Assembly: GCA_030063045.1 (NCBI GenBank)
Contig: JAQSEB010000092.1
Coordinates: forward strand, 248,001-312,000
Source of the DNA: Pratylenchus scribneri
Taxonomy: Eukaryota; Nematoda; Chromadorea; Rhabditida; Pratylenchidae
Reading direction: 5' to 3'
Length of the DNA stretch: 64,000 nucleotides
Notes under the pieces: model-generated
Database searches by the model: none
Told to the model about the DNA's origin: nothing
Seen by the model: the letters and a program-made list of their open reading frames with translations, nothing else
Program-made: the position numbers and the translations under genes
In this document: piece by piece, positions 12,401-21,798 of the stretch
Layout of the letters: every line of letters starts with the position of its first letter
Numbering within the stretch: the first letter of the stretch is position 1

Positions 12401-15400
12401 AGACTGGATTGAAATGAATTTAGAAAGGAAATATTTTAGTATTTTTTATACTATAATTTAAGTGTTCAACAATATGGAATGGATGCAATTTGTGTTGGAA
12501 AGGGATGGACATGGGACAATTAGCCTAAATGTAGAGGATCAAAATTGCCAAATTGGAGGGCCAATTTTGATGAATGCCAATGGGAAAGAAATTAGAAATT
12601 TAGTTGGAGAAAATGGAGGAAAATCATCGGAAGAATATGGTAAAATATGATGAATAAAAGTCCAAATAATTTATGCAAAATTTGAAGAAGATGCCATCCT
12701 TCCGCCGGTGCCACTTTTTGCTAGCCAATCCCAAACTCGGCCACCATTTAATTTTCTTTTCATCGGCGGATTGCCTCGAGCCACTCGAACAAAGCGAAAG
12801 GGGAAAAAGGCGGAGAAACGGTAATTTTTTTTGCGTAACTGAACAGTACCTGGGCGTATTCATTTGGCCATAACTCGACAAGGAAGCATCCAATTTAGAA
12901 AGGCAATGTTCTATTCGAAAGCCATAAAAGTCTTCTAAAAAGTCTTATATTTATGGAAAATTTAAAGCGACTTATAAAATAAATGGATTTTCTTCAGAAA
13001 ATTTGTGTCTCTTTAGTATATATCAATCATATAATAACTTTTATTAAAGTTGAATTTAATAAAATTTAAAATGGTAAATAATAGAGGACACTTTGGGCAT
13101 TCAAATGGTATATCGCCTTCTAAAATAAGATACTGCCTCGCTGATGAGCTATAGTCATAAATTTATTGGCCCAGATAATTAAATCGTCCCCTATCGGCTT
13201 TTTTTGTTCATTTAAAAATTTTATTTCCCTCACAGAATGCCACTTTATGTGAGCAACATTCCCCCATTGAAAGGATGCATTCGAGGCATGCTAATTGATG
13301 GAGAAAAGTTGGATTTGAGAGAAATGGTCGAAAATGGGTCGAATATTTTGGGCCGAATTGAAGGAGTCCAAATCGGATGTGAGCAAATTGGAAGTCGATG
13401 CGAAGAATTTTATTGCCAAAATGAAGGAAAATGCCAGGTGAAAAATGTGATGAAGAAAACACGGACACATTTTATTTTAGGTGAATTGGCATTTAGCCGA
13501 GAAATCGGTGCAATGCGATTGTAGTACAACATCCTTTAGAGGGCAGAATTGCACGGAAGGTAAGAGAAATGACGGAAATGTGGGACAATTCATTAGCTGT
13601 ATCATTTTTTTGGTCTATTGATCAAAAGAGGCAATGGCCAATTTAGGAAGGTGATAAACTATTGGAAATCCAAAAGTACCCTTTATATTTTGGCTAATTT
13701 TAAATTTTACTAATTCAAACTTTTAAAATGTTAAATGCCTTTTGATGTAATAAACTATATTTTTTTGACGAAAAGCCTTTGAATAAAAGTTGTTTATTTT
13801 CAATACTTTTCTTTAATTTTTAATAAAAATAAATTTGCCACTTTTTAGAGGACATTTAAGGTTTTCGAATGGTATATTATCTCCCTTAATTGGCTTCTTC
13901 CTTGTTGAATTATGGTCAAAAGAAGGATCTAGCTATAAAGAATAGAGTACCATTTCATAGTGTAAAGATATTTAAAAAAATTTATGCCATAACAATTCAC
14001 ATAGACATTGGCATTGAATTCCCTGGCCACTCCTCCATTATCTTCGATTTGGCCCATCCAAAACGGTTTTCCTTCCTTGGCGATAGTGAACGGCAAACAT
14101 TGTCATTTTCCTTCAAAACTTTGCAAAATGATGGCAGCAAATGGCCACAACAATTGGCCACAATTTATTTTGAGGATGGCCATCAAATTCACATTCAACT
14201 GAGCAAAAATAATGGCACATCATTTTTGGCTTTTGGAATATTTCCCAAAAATGGGTCATCCGTGCCCTTTTCAATTCATAAATTTGAAGGCGCCAACTTT
14301 ACCGATGTTTTTTCTAATAATTTAAATTCCTTTCAATTTCCCCCTTTCAAGGGCCATCGACATTTCTTCCGGGCCCATTTCTTCGCCCGAAAATCGCCAT
14401 TAATTATGTTGGATGGATGGCGGCATCAATTCAATAGATTAGAGGGGCCATTGAATTTGGCAAATGCAAAAATTTTCTATTTTGGTGGAAAAGCCGAAAT
14501 GGAAGAGGAGGCGGAGGGAAGCGAAGAAATGGGGAAAGAAATTGAAAATATTAACAACGAAAAAAGGTAAAAATGTGCAGGGGAATGAATGGAAGGAATT
14601 ATTGGAAAATTTAGTGAAGAAAATGAGAAAATTGGGACGAAATTTGAAGCTGAAAATGAATCAACGACAACAATGAATGAATTAAAAGAGAAGGTAGAAC
14701 AAGCAGAAAATAATCAACCAAATATAGTAAATGTGCCGGAGCAAATTTTGCTATCGGATGCGATGCGCGAAATAATGGCAAAAAGGCGAAGGGCAACAAT
14801 GATGAATGGGGGGAATGGAACGGTAGATGAAAATAATGAAATTGTGGAAGAAAAGGGAGAGGATGAAAAGGAGGAGGATGAAGATAAAAGGAATGGAGGA
14901 GAGGATGAGACAAAATGGCCAAAAATGGTGTATCATTTTGAGGGCATCATTTCAAGTAAATTAGTATTTTGTTGATTCATTTTCCCTTCGAAAAAAGATG
15001 TGGCCATAGAATTTGAAAGGGAATCATCATTATCTCCATTCAATGTTCTACGATTCACTCCTTTGCTCTATTATCTTCAAGAGGAGGAATTCCTGCATCG
15101 AAGTGTGCGCACTGATCCATTGGATCTTCCTGGAGGAAAATTATTGCCGGCTTCCGCTGGGCCATTCCGTTTACCGCCCAAGCCAATTCCCCGTATGTTT
15201 TTATAGGTTGGCGCTGGTTTTAACTAAATTTAATTCCGCCTTTTTGTGTTTTCGCTTAGTTAGAATAATTCCGCCTACTTTGTGTTTTCGCTTAGAATAA
15301 TTCCGCCTGTTTGTGTTTTTGCTTAGAATAATTCCGCTTGTTTTGTGTTTTCGCTTAGAATAATTCCGCCTGTTTTGTGTTTTCGCTTAGAATAATTCCG

Positions 15401-18185
15401 CCTGTTTTGTGTTTTCGCTTAGAATAATTCCGCCTTTTTGTGTTTTCGCTTAGTTAGAATAATTCCGCCTGCTTTGTGTTTTCGCTTATAGTTAGAATAA
15501 TTCCGCCTGTTTTGTGTTTTAGCTTAGAATAATTCCGCCGGTTTGTGTTTTCGCTTAGAATAATTCCGCCTGTTTTGAATAATTCCGCCTGTTTTGTGTT
15601 TTCGCTTAGAATAATTCCGCCTGTTTGTGTTTTCGCTTAGATTAATTCCACTTATTTTCGAGTTAAATTAATTCTATCTAATTTCATTTTTTAATTATTT
15701 TCAACATATTATTTTAGCGCCCCCACGAATTGTGCAAGTCCCAAATTGGGAGGCGCCCTTACGACGAGTGCCATTCCCCGATTGGGACCCATTTTCAATG
15801 AATGCACAAAAAGAAAGCGATCAATTTGGGCATGGCCAAGGTCCAACCAAATTTCCCTCCAAATTATTTTGCCCATTTCAGAATCACAAACTAATAATTC
15901 CCACATTTGGATTGTTTCTATGTTGTTAATTTTCCTTCTTTTGATGGCAATTTGTTGTTGTTGTTGTTTTTGTGTGGGCAGAAAACGGAGAACGACAGAA
16001 AGTGCCGAATTTTTTGATGAAAGAACGGTGGAAGGAAAACCAGAAAAGAAGCCAATGTTGGGCAAAAGTAAATTATTGAATTTTGGATAATTGGAATTTA
16101 CTCGGTTTTCAGTCAAATTGAAAGAAAATGGCATTGGAGAAAAGAGGGCATTGACAAAGGAAGAAGAATACCCAATTCAACTTCGCCTTCAACGTTTGCC
16201 TCCCAAATTAAATAAATATGGCACATTCCCCTTATCATTCATTAGGTCCGTTGAAGTCGCCGCCTCCTACATATTCGCCTATCAAAATCCCAAAAGTCAA
16301 TGGTGAATTCACGGATCCAGCCCAAGTGAAGCCGCCAAGATCAATTTTGCGCACTCCAGGCCAAAGGAAGAAGACGCCTCCTGCAGGCCCAATCAAAATT
16401 CCAGATCATTTTGAGAGAATTCCAGCTGGTCTAAAGGTCAACCAGAAGGCATATAAAATGGGCATAATGGCCATTTGGTAGAAGAGAGAAGACTCTTGGA
16501 TGGAGTATTAAACTTAAATTCATTTAATACAATTTGGTGCCCTCTAACAGAGCCAATATTTGGCAATAATATTTTGACTCATGTCATTATTTAAGGAAAT
16601 ATGGCTTTAACTTCCCGGAATAATGGTGAATTCATTTTGAATCATTTTTTCAAATGTTTATGGCCATAACTTACCGAATTTTATTTAAATCTTCTTCCAT
16701 TTCAATACTTTTGTTCCTCAATACCCTTTAAAATTTCACGCCTAAATTGACTGCTCTCGGATAAAATTGAATTAAAATATTCTTTTTCGATATTCACTCT
16801 CCCATCCTAGGCCCAATGTGATGAAAGTGCCGCAAGTAGCAGTGGAACAACAGCATATTTCACGGCGAATGATCATTTTGTCGGCGATTCATCGGCCACT
16901 TCATCATTCGTCAGTTTGGAACAACCCGATCCTCCTACTAATGTTGGAAGCGATGATTCTTCCATAATTGGTGCCAATGCCAATGATGGAGAAGACGAAG
17001 ACGATGGTTTTGGCGAGAAAGCGCCATCCGAATTAATGGACGAAAAAATGTAAATTTAATGAGGGGCATTCGGGTGGGTATACAAATTTTAACATAAATT
17101 GTGAGTATGTAGAGAACCAGTTTTTGGTCAAAATTTGCTTTCCTCCACGTCAAAACTCATTAAGGACTCTTTTCTGCACATTATTTTAATTTTTTTGAAC
17201 ATAGAAAAGCTGATGATGATGAACAATTCTCACATGTGCTCTGAAATATTCAACCTAATTATTTTTGATTTGTTTTTGATAATATATTTTTATTTTTTAA
17301 GTTTTTATTTAAATAGTGTTTAACATTAGCCCTTATATTTTCATTTCCTGTGTATCCAACAAATTCGGGCATGGAATATTTCTCCTTTTATATTTTTGGT
17401 AAAGATACAAAAGAATTGGAGAGGCAGAATGTAAATATGAATAGAAAGTGGGAGATCGCTGCCTCCTTTTCCTTCCCTTCATTCGTCGCCTGCCTGCTTC
17501 CCATAAAATTTCTTTGGACTCTTCATTCACTTCTATATATACGACCTCGACATTTTGCCTTTTGTGTCGATCGCTTGGGCCGGTGTGCCCCCAAGGGCTG
17601 AGGAGGGCGCCGCATGGGCGGTATTGGAGTTGTGAGTGTCCCTTTATCGTGGCGGGGAATGGTGAAGCAGGTTTTCCGGTGATGATCCGGCTGCGATCAT
17701 TGTTTGGATAAACTGCTGAACCAAACAATTAGGGAAAGATTGGCTGTTCCTATTATAAAATGCCCCAATCTTCCACAACTCTAAATGAGGCCTCAAACAC
17801 TGCCGGACAGAAATGTCAAAAACGTGCCTCGCTTTCCGGTGAAGCGGGCGATCGACCCAAATTTTTTCTACTTTTTTCAATTTAGGAATAAAAATTTTAA
17901 AAAATGATCAAATAAACAATTATTAAAAAAAATAAATTTGTTTTTTACAGGCTTGAATTGGCCAATGGTGGCGGCGATGCTCTCTTTGATGAATCCTCTT
18001 CATCATCCACTTCATCCATTCAATTGCCCCCCTCTTCCCCATCCCAAAATGGGCCATCCTTTGCCAATTCGTCGATTTGTGCCGCCCCCGAAACACCGGA
18101 AACTTTGACAGCGGCCAGCAGAGCCGAAGGAGAGGAAGAAGCTGAAGAACAATCGACGCTCAACATTTCCGGCCAAAAGAATTAA
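6497..18185 (+). CDS. Caspr/neurexin-IV-like receptor (NLR-1/ITX-1 type)
   Basis: Single-pass adhesion receptor of the Caspr family, expected at the plasma membrane of neurons or epithelia. Model of 25 exons, 1600 aa: 6497-6644, 7216-7299, 7976-8113, 8161-8327, 8376-8497, 8548-8640, 9092-9216, 9262-9426, 9884-10415, 10872-11110, 11712-11869, 11924-12014, 12463-12639, 12691-12820, 13236-13437, 13481-13559, 14005-14566, 14615-14955, 14998-15192, 15718-15840, 15882-16067, 16113-16193, 16246-16436, 16811-17049, 17951-18185. Order: signal peptide (FLATLLWLSIIFVANG), EGF, fibrinogen-like module (RSCADALAF, IDGSGPL), LamG ending GFVGCVGNFRV, EGF, LamG (NFLFIGGLP), EGF, LamG, TM (IVSMLLIFLLLMAICCCCC), long Ser/Pro-rich tail. 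Relative to Caspr the N-terminal discoidin domain and first two LamG domains are absent. Exon 9 and exon 18 add acidic stretches. Least certain is the exon 1-2 join (acceptor AAAAG), chosen because it alone keeps phase. Confidence 0.85.
6706..7001. mobile_element. MITE family A copy in receptor intron 1
   Basis: Both arms are clear: TTTTGGCCATAGCTCAGTGA at the left and CAATGGACTATGGGCCAAAA at the right. It lies inside the 571 nt first intron of the Caspr-like gene and accounts for about half its length. Confidence 0.75.
7529..7825. mobile_element. MITE family A copy in receptor intron 2
   Basis: Left arm begins ATTTTGGTCATAACTCAACG; right arm ends TTGAGCTATGTTCAAAAGAA. Arms are more diverged than average. 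Lies in intron 2 of the Caspr-like gene. Confidence 0.65.
8735..9020. mobile_element. MITE family B copy in receptor intron 6
   Basis: Right arm GGATAGCCAAAAGTCTGCTC, TTTAATTTGGTAATAAAATC and CCTTGATGAATTATA matches family B; the left arm is eroded. It fills most of the intron between the fibrinogen-like module exons. Confidence 0.6.
11333..11645. mobile_element. MITE family B copy (reference description)
   Basis: Second inverted-repeat family, about 300 bp. Left arm: TAACTCATCAAGGACTGAAC, TGATAATTTTATTGTCAAAT, AGAGCAGATTTTTG. Right arm, reverse complement: GATAGCCAAAAGTCTATTCT, TTTAATTTGATACCAAAATC, CCTTTGATGAGTTA. The middle is AT-rich and non-coding. Its arms share no sequence with family A. 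This copy is in intron 10 of the Caspr-like gene. Confidence 0.7.
12046..12335. mobile_element. MITE family A copy in receptor intron 12
   Basis: Left end TTCTTTTGGCCATAGCTCAG; right arm has CTTTCGAATGGTATATCGCC and ends CTCGAGCTATGCACAAAATA. One of the better preserved copies; fills most of the 448 nt intron. Confidence 0.75.
12861..13162. mobile_element. MITE family A copy in receptor intron 14
   Basis: Left arm CATTTGGCCATAACTCGACA and right arm CAAATGGTATATCGCCTTCT to GATGAGCTATAGTCATAAAT. Fills most of the intron between the two halves of the second LamG domain. Confidence 0.7.
13601..13925. mobile_element. MITE family A copy in receptor intron 16
   Basis: Diverged left arm (TTTGGTCTATTGATCAAAAG, GGCAATGGCCAATTTAGGAA); clearer right arm (GCCACTTTTTAGAGGACATT, TTCGAATGGTATATTATCTC, GAATTATGGTCAAAAGAAGG). 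Lies between the third EGF exon and the last LamG exon. Confidence 0.65.
15226..15655 (+). repeat. 32 bp minisatellite, locus 1
   Basis: About 13 tandem units of the form TTAGAATAATTCCGCCTG plus TTTTGTGTTTTCGC, 31-32 bp, with length variants lacking one or more T. It sits in intron 19 of the Caspr-like gene, sense to the transcript. The edge units are degenerate (ATTAATTCCACTTA), as expected for an array that expanded from its centre. Confidence 0.9.
17491..17541 (+). promoter_or_regulatory. PSE-like and TATA elements of RNA gene copy 1
   Basis: TGCCTGCTTCCCATAAA followed by TTTCTTTGGAC and, about 25 bp on, TATATATA at 17534-17541. The same block, in the same order and spacing, lies upstream of RNA copy 2 at 29697-29749. 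Conservation outside the transcribed region plus a TATA box about 25-30 bp from the conserved RNA start fits a type 3 Pol III promoter (PSE plus TATA, as for U6); the PSE assignment is inference. Confidence 0.55.
17562..17866 (+). ncRNA. Structured RNA gene copy 1, 7SK-like candidate
   Basis: About 300 nt RNA inferred from comparison with copy 2 at 29772-30003. GTCGATCG (17566-17573) pairs perfectly with CGATCGAC (17849-17856), closing the molecule with a GAUC/GAUC duplex. Internal helices include GAGTTGTG (17627-17634) with CACAACTC (17774-17781) and AAGATTGG (17736-17743) with CCAATCTT (17765-17772); in copy 2 the last helix reads AAGATGGG with CCCATCTT, a compensatory change. A GACAGAAATGTC hairpin and a CGCTT/AAGCG hairpin are shared near the 3' end, followed by T runs. 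The GAUC duplex and terminal hairpin plus oligo-U recall 7SK snRNA (the HEXIM site), but the identity is inference. It lies in the last intron of the Caspr-like gene, same strand. Confidence 0.5.
17861..17877 (+). terminator. Oligo-T Pol III terminator, RNA copy 1
   Basis: Two runs of six T on the coding strand directly after the closing helix; copy 2 has a longer T run at the same place. This is the standard Pol III stop signal. Confidence 0.6.
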
Positions 18186-18756
18186 TTTTAATTATTTTTA
18201 ATACTCAATTTGCCAGCAATCCAAATTATTATTATTTTTTTTTTGTTATTTTATTCCTGATCTCGATAAAGGAGAGAGGATTTTAGTGGGCAAGAGAATT
18301 TTGATGAGTAAATTTGCCGCCTTTTCCACCTTTTTTTGGCGTTGATCCCAAAATTGGCCTTTCAAATGGCGGGGATAATTCCGCCCAATTCGCCACATTT
18401 TCGCCTTTTGGGATTGGCACAAAAGCTAGAATATTCCCTCATCTTTCCTTTTGGATATTTGAGCCGACCATTCATTCCATTCTCCACATTGGCAAATCCG
18501 AGAGTAGCCGAATGCTCGATGGTCGAATTTGGCGGGAGCAAAGGAAATTGAACCTTCCTTCCTTCATCCATTCATTCATTTTTGTTGAATGCACCTGCTG
18601 CTGCATCACAAATCCAGCTAATGGATTTGCATAAATTTGTATGGCACCCAAAAATATTTTTCAAGACAAAAAAGTTGGGTTTATACTTGAGACATAAATA
18701 TTTCATTTTCTGGAGCCAATTTTCAATGTCAATGTGAATGAACCCCAACTTGTCGT

Positions 18757-19078
18757 CAATATAATAATTCAACAAGGATTGAAAAAATTTTAATGATTTT
18801 GTTATAAAATTAAATAGCAAACTTTTGATGACTATCTAATTTAATTATTTTATTAAATTGATTCAGAAATGGTGAAGTTTTGCTCAAAAACTGCTCAAAA
18901 ACAATCAAAAATGACCATTATTATTTATCAGCGAAATTGTCAGCAATTTTTTGGCAATAATTTCATTAATTCTGAATCAAATTAAATAAATTTAATATTT
19001 TCGGATAGCCTAAAGTCTGTTCTTTAATTTGATAATAAAATCATTAAAATTGCCCCAGTTTTTGATGAATTATGATTA
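18757..19078. mobile_element. MITE family B copy
   Basis: Left arm ATAATTCAACAAGGATTGAA and TTGTTATAAAATTAAATAGC; right arm GGATAGCCTAAAGTCTGTTC, TTTAATTTGATAATAAAATC and TTTTTGATGAATTATGATTA. Intergenic, downstream of the Caspr-like gene. Confidence 0.65.
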
Positions 19079-19144
19079 AAGGGGCCAGCGTCAAAATTTG
19101 TACTGCCATTTACAATGTTTTATCCAAATTTATTGATCTCATCA

Positions 19145-19313
19145 ATGCCAAATTTGATTCTCTTTTTATTCTTCTGTGCCACAAAATTCGCGCCTAAAAT
19201 TTCTTCTATTTTCCTCTTTTTTGCCAACGGCCAACATCACACACTTGACTCCGCCTCAATTATTCCCCCATCAAATCCAAAAGAGAAGGGAAAGAAGGGA
19301 AGAGGATTACGGT
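19145..19313 (+). CDS. Possible signal-peptide exon of an unknown protein
   Basis: The reading frame starts MPNLILFLFFCATKFAPK, has a hydrophobic stretch ending near FLFFANG, then a basic Lys/Gly-rich segment ending at GGATTACG followed by GTAAGG, a good donor. No second exon with matching phase could be picked out of the purine-rich DNA downstream, and no homology is recognised. It could be the start of a small secreted protein or a chance frame. Low confidence. Confidence 0.25.
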
Positions 19314-19711
19314 AAGGGAAGTGGGGAGGGAGGGGAAAAGGGAAATGCTGGAAATGGGAGAGGAAGGGAAGGGAATGGCCAAAGTAAGGAAACAAAAATT
19401 GTGGTCCGGCATTGGCACCGAAGGGATGAAATGTAAAAAGGAAGGAATGGAAGGAAATTGGACAAGCAAAACAAAACAAAAGGCCAACCCTGGTGGGGTC
19501 AAGTGGAATATGAAAGGAGGATAAAAGAGGGGAATTAGACATTGAAAGTTGCTTCTCAATCCATAAAATCCAATTATTGGCCATAATCCATGCAAATGGA
19601 TGGTATTCGTCGTATTGAATCATCAATTTTGATTTTTGAATTGCTTAATTTATTTTTAACTTCATAATCTTGGTTAGGGACTTTAGTACCGCTATTTCAA
19701 TATCTTGAACA

Positions 19712-19990
19712 TTCTTTTGGCCATATCTCACTGAGATGATAGGCAATCTGGAAAAGCGATATATCATTCGAAAGCTCTGAATGTCTTACAAAAAGTGGCT
19801 TTAATAAATTTTAAACATTCTGACTTTAGAAAAAATTACATGTATTTGAATGTAATAAACTCAAATTGTTTGAGGAAAAGCTGCTTATTTTATAAATTAT
19901 CTTAAATTTTGATAAATTAATTAAGCCACTTTTTCTAAAAATATATCCATCTCCTAAATTGATTATCGCCTCTTAGTGCTATTGTCGAAA
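19712..19990. mobile_element. MITE family A copy
   Basis: Left arm TTCTTTTGGCCATATCTCAC, GCGATATATCATTCGAAAGC, CAAAAAGTGGC; right arm AAGCCACTTTTTCTAAAA and CCTAAATTGATTATCGCCTC, shortened by an internal deletion. Intergenic. Confidence 0.65.
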
Positions 19991-20756
19991 TTTAGCTCGG
20001 GTACTGAAGAGGCGGTACCATATAGTTTCCATTTAATCTACCAAATTTAGCCAATTTTTGGCCAATTTTTGACCATTTAAATCATTCCCATCCAAGCCTA
20101 AATTTCCCTAAATCCGTCCTCCAAACTTTATTCAACCCATTTATCACACCAATTCTTCCTCTTCTCCGTCTGCTATTTTCGAGAATCAAACCAAAATCTC
20201 ACAAATTCAATCCCTTGAGGTGCAATTAAAATTTTTGTGTTTGGTTGTTTTGGCCGCAAACATGTGTTTGGCTGATTTCCTTTTCCTTCCCTTTCACACT
20301 AAAATCCCAATTAAATTTTCCTGCCCTTTTGATTTTGGCCGGTGGATTCGCCTTTTGGGTTATGGCCTCATCCCTTCCCCCTTTCGCTTTGCCATCGCAT
20401 CATAGTAGCCATATTTCGAATTCCCAATGAGTGGAAATTTTTAATGAGAATTTTTTGTGTAGCCAATTAAAAAGTACAAAAGCCACAAAAAATGCGCGTA
20501 AGAATTCTAATTGGTCGCATTTTTAGGAAAAGTTTTGAAAAATATTTGGGAATTTGGGTGAATTTGTGTCATCGAGGGAATACAAAATAAATATAAAATG
20601 GCAAATTCGGAGGGGAAATGGCAAATGCCTAACAAAACAGCCAATCTAATGAGCATTCATTCATCATACCAGCATTTGATGGAATTCAGAAATATATGCC
20701 AATTCAGCCAGTAGCGATTTTAAAAGAAATTGGCATTTTATCTGAATGCCTGTTCA

Positions 20757-20880
20757 GATTTTTGGCTCATAGTTCAATGAGGCTATAGCCAATCAGAGAA
20801 AGCTGTATATTTTTCGAAAGCTCTGACTTTCCTCTATAAAATAGCTTCATAATATTCTTTGAATTCAGAAAAAAATGGAT
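20757..20880. mobile_element. MITE family A, left-arm fragment
   Basis: Left arm only (TTTTTGGCTCATAGTTCAAT, AAAGCTGTATATTTTTCGAA, CTCTATAAAATAGC). It lies about 60 bp before a complete copy in the same orientation, so the pair may reflect a nested insertion or an unequal exchange. Confidence 0.55.
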
Positions 20881-20937
20881 AAATTTCCCCTTAAAAAAAT
20901 GATTAACATGTTTGATGATAAGCCAATCTGATGCCAA

Positions 20938-21247
20938 TATTTTTGGCCCATAGCTCAACGAGGCTATGGCCAATCAGAGAAGGCGATATACCATTTGAAT
21001 GGACTAACTTTTTTCTAAATAAAATTGCCTTATTTATTTAAATTAGATTTAAAATTTAGACAATTAGAACTCAAATTTATATGAATGGGATAGCTCGAGT
21101 AGTAAGATAAAATGCCATCTTTTCTTCAAAGTATTATATAATTCAAAAATTTTAATGAAGCCACTTTATAAAGGAAATGTAGGCCTTTCGAATGGCATAT
21201 CCCCTTTCGGAATTGGCTTTAGCCATTTTTAGTTATAGCCTTTAAAC
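20938..21247. mobile_element. MITE family A copy
   Basis: Left arm TATTTTTGGCCCATAGCTCA with GGCGATATACCATTTGAATG; right arm GCCACTTTATAAAGGAAATG, CTTTCGAATGGCATATCCCC and a shortened end near TTTTTAGTTATAGCC. Upstream of the LIM homeobox gene. Confidence 0.7.
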
Positions 21248-21798
21248 TAATACAATCTTAGAATCATCTCATTAATTTGGATGCCAACTGGCAAAAATGG
21301 CAGCTCGATTAGTAGTAATATGGGATTATAAATCAATTCAAAGTGAAAAGCCTATGAAAGGGTCCAAAATTCAAATTGGCAACAGCCATTTAAAAAGGGC
21401 GCAATCAACGGTGGATAGATTACTCCCAAAATTATCCAAAATCCCCAATGAAATGATTATTTTGTTGGCGCATTATATTTTGAGAGATAGAGGGATTTTG
21501 TTCGGATTGTGCAACACCCAAATAATGATGTGGCTGGAAATTTGATGATGAGGTGATGATCGGGGGCAAAGGGTGGTTGAATGAAGGGGATTATCCCTTC
21601 CGGGGTTGGCGCAAAACAATTACCCAACCAATTTATTTATAACAGAATGCGAATTATTTTGTCGCATAAAATTTTCTGTTGGGTGTCCAAATTTTTTAAT
21701 GGCCAATTTTAAGGTCCCTTTCCCCTTTTAATTTTCAGGAATTCCCTCCCTCCCCTCCCCTTCTCTTTTTCTTCCACATTTCTTCGGGGCTCATTTTA

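Larger units (their letters stand above)
18186..21798. other. Intergenic region between receptor and LIM homeobox gene
   Basis: No well-supported gene. It holds a MITE B copy, three MITE A copies or fragments, and purine-rich low-complexity DNA around 19270-19540. One short frame at 19145-19313 could encode a signal-peptide exon and is listed separately. The right part presumably carries upstream control sequence for the LIM homeobox gene, but no defined element can be named. Confidence 0.5.

Noticed and set aside
15226..15655. Minisatellite considered as a CRISPR-like array
   Set aside because: Units are contiguous tandem repeats without unique spacers, and the genome is eukaryotic.
19237..19626. 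Long frames on both strands in GGAAAGGG-rich DNA
   Set aside because: Low-complexity purine tract; repetitive charged residues only, no domain.
20220..20405. Hydrophobic frame resembling a signal peptide
   Set aside because: It begins at GTG and has no ATG, donor site or second exon, so it is not a credible nematode gene start.
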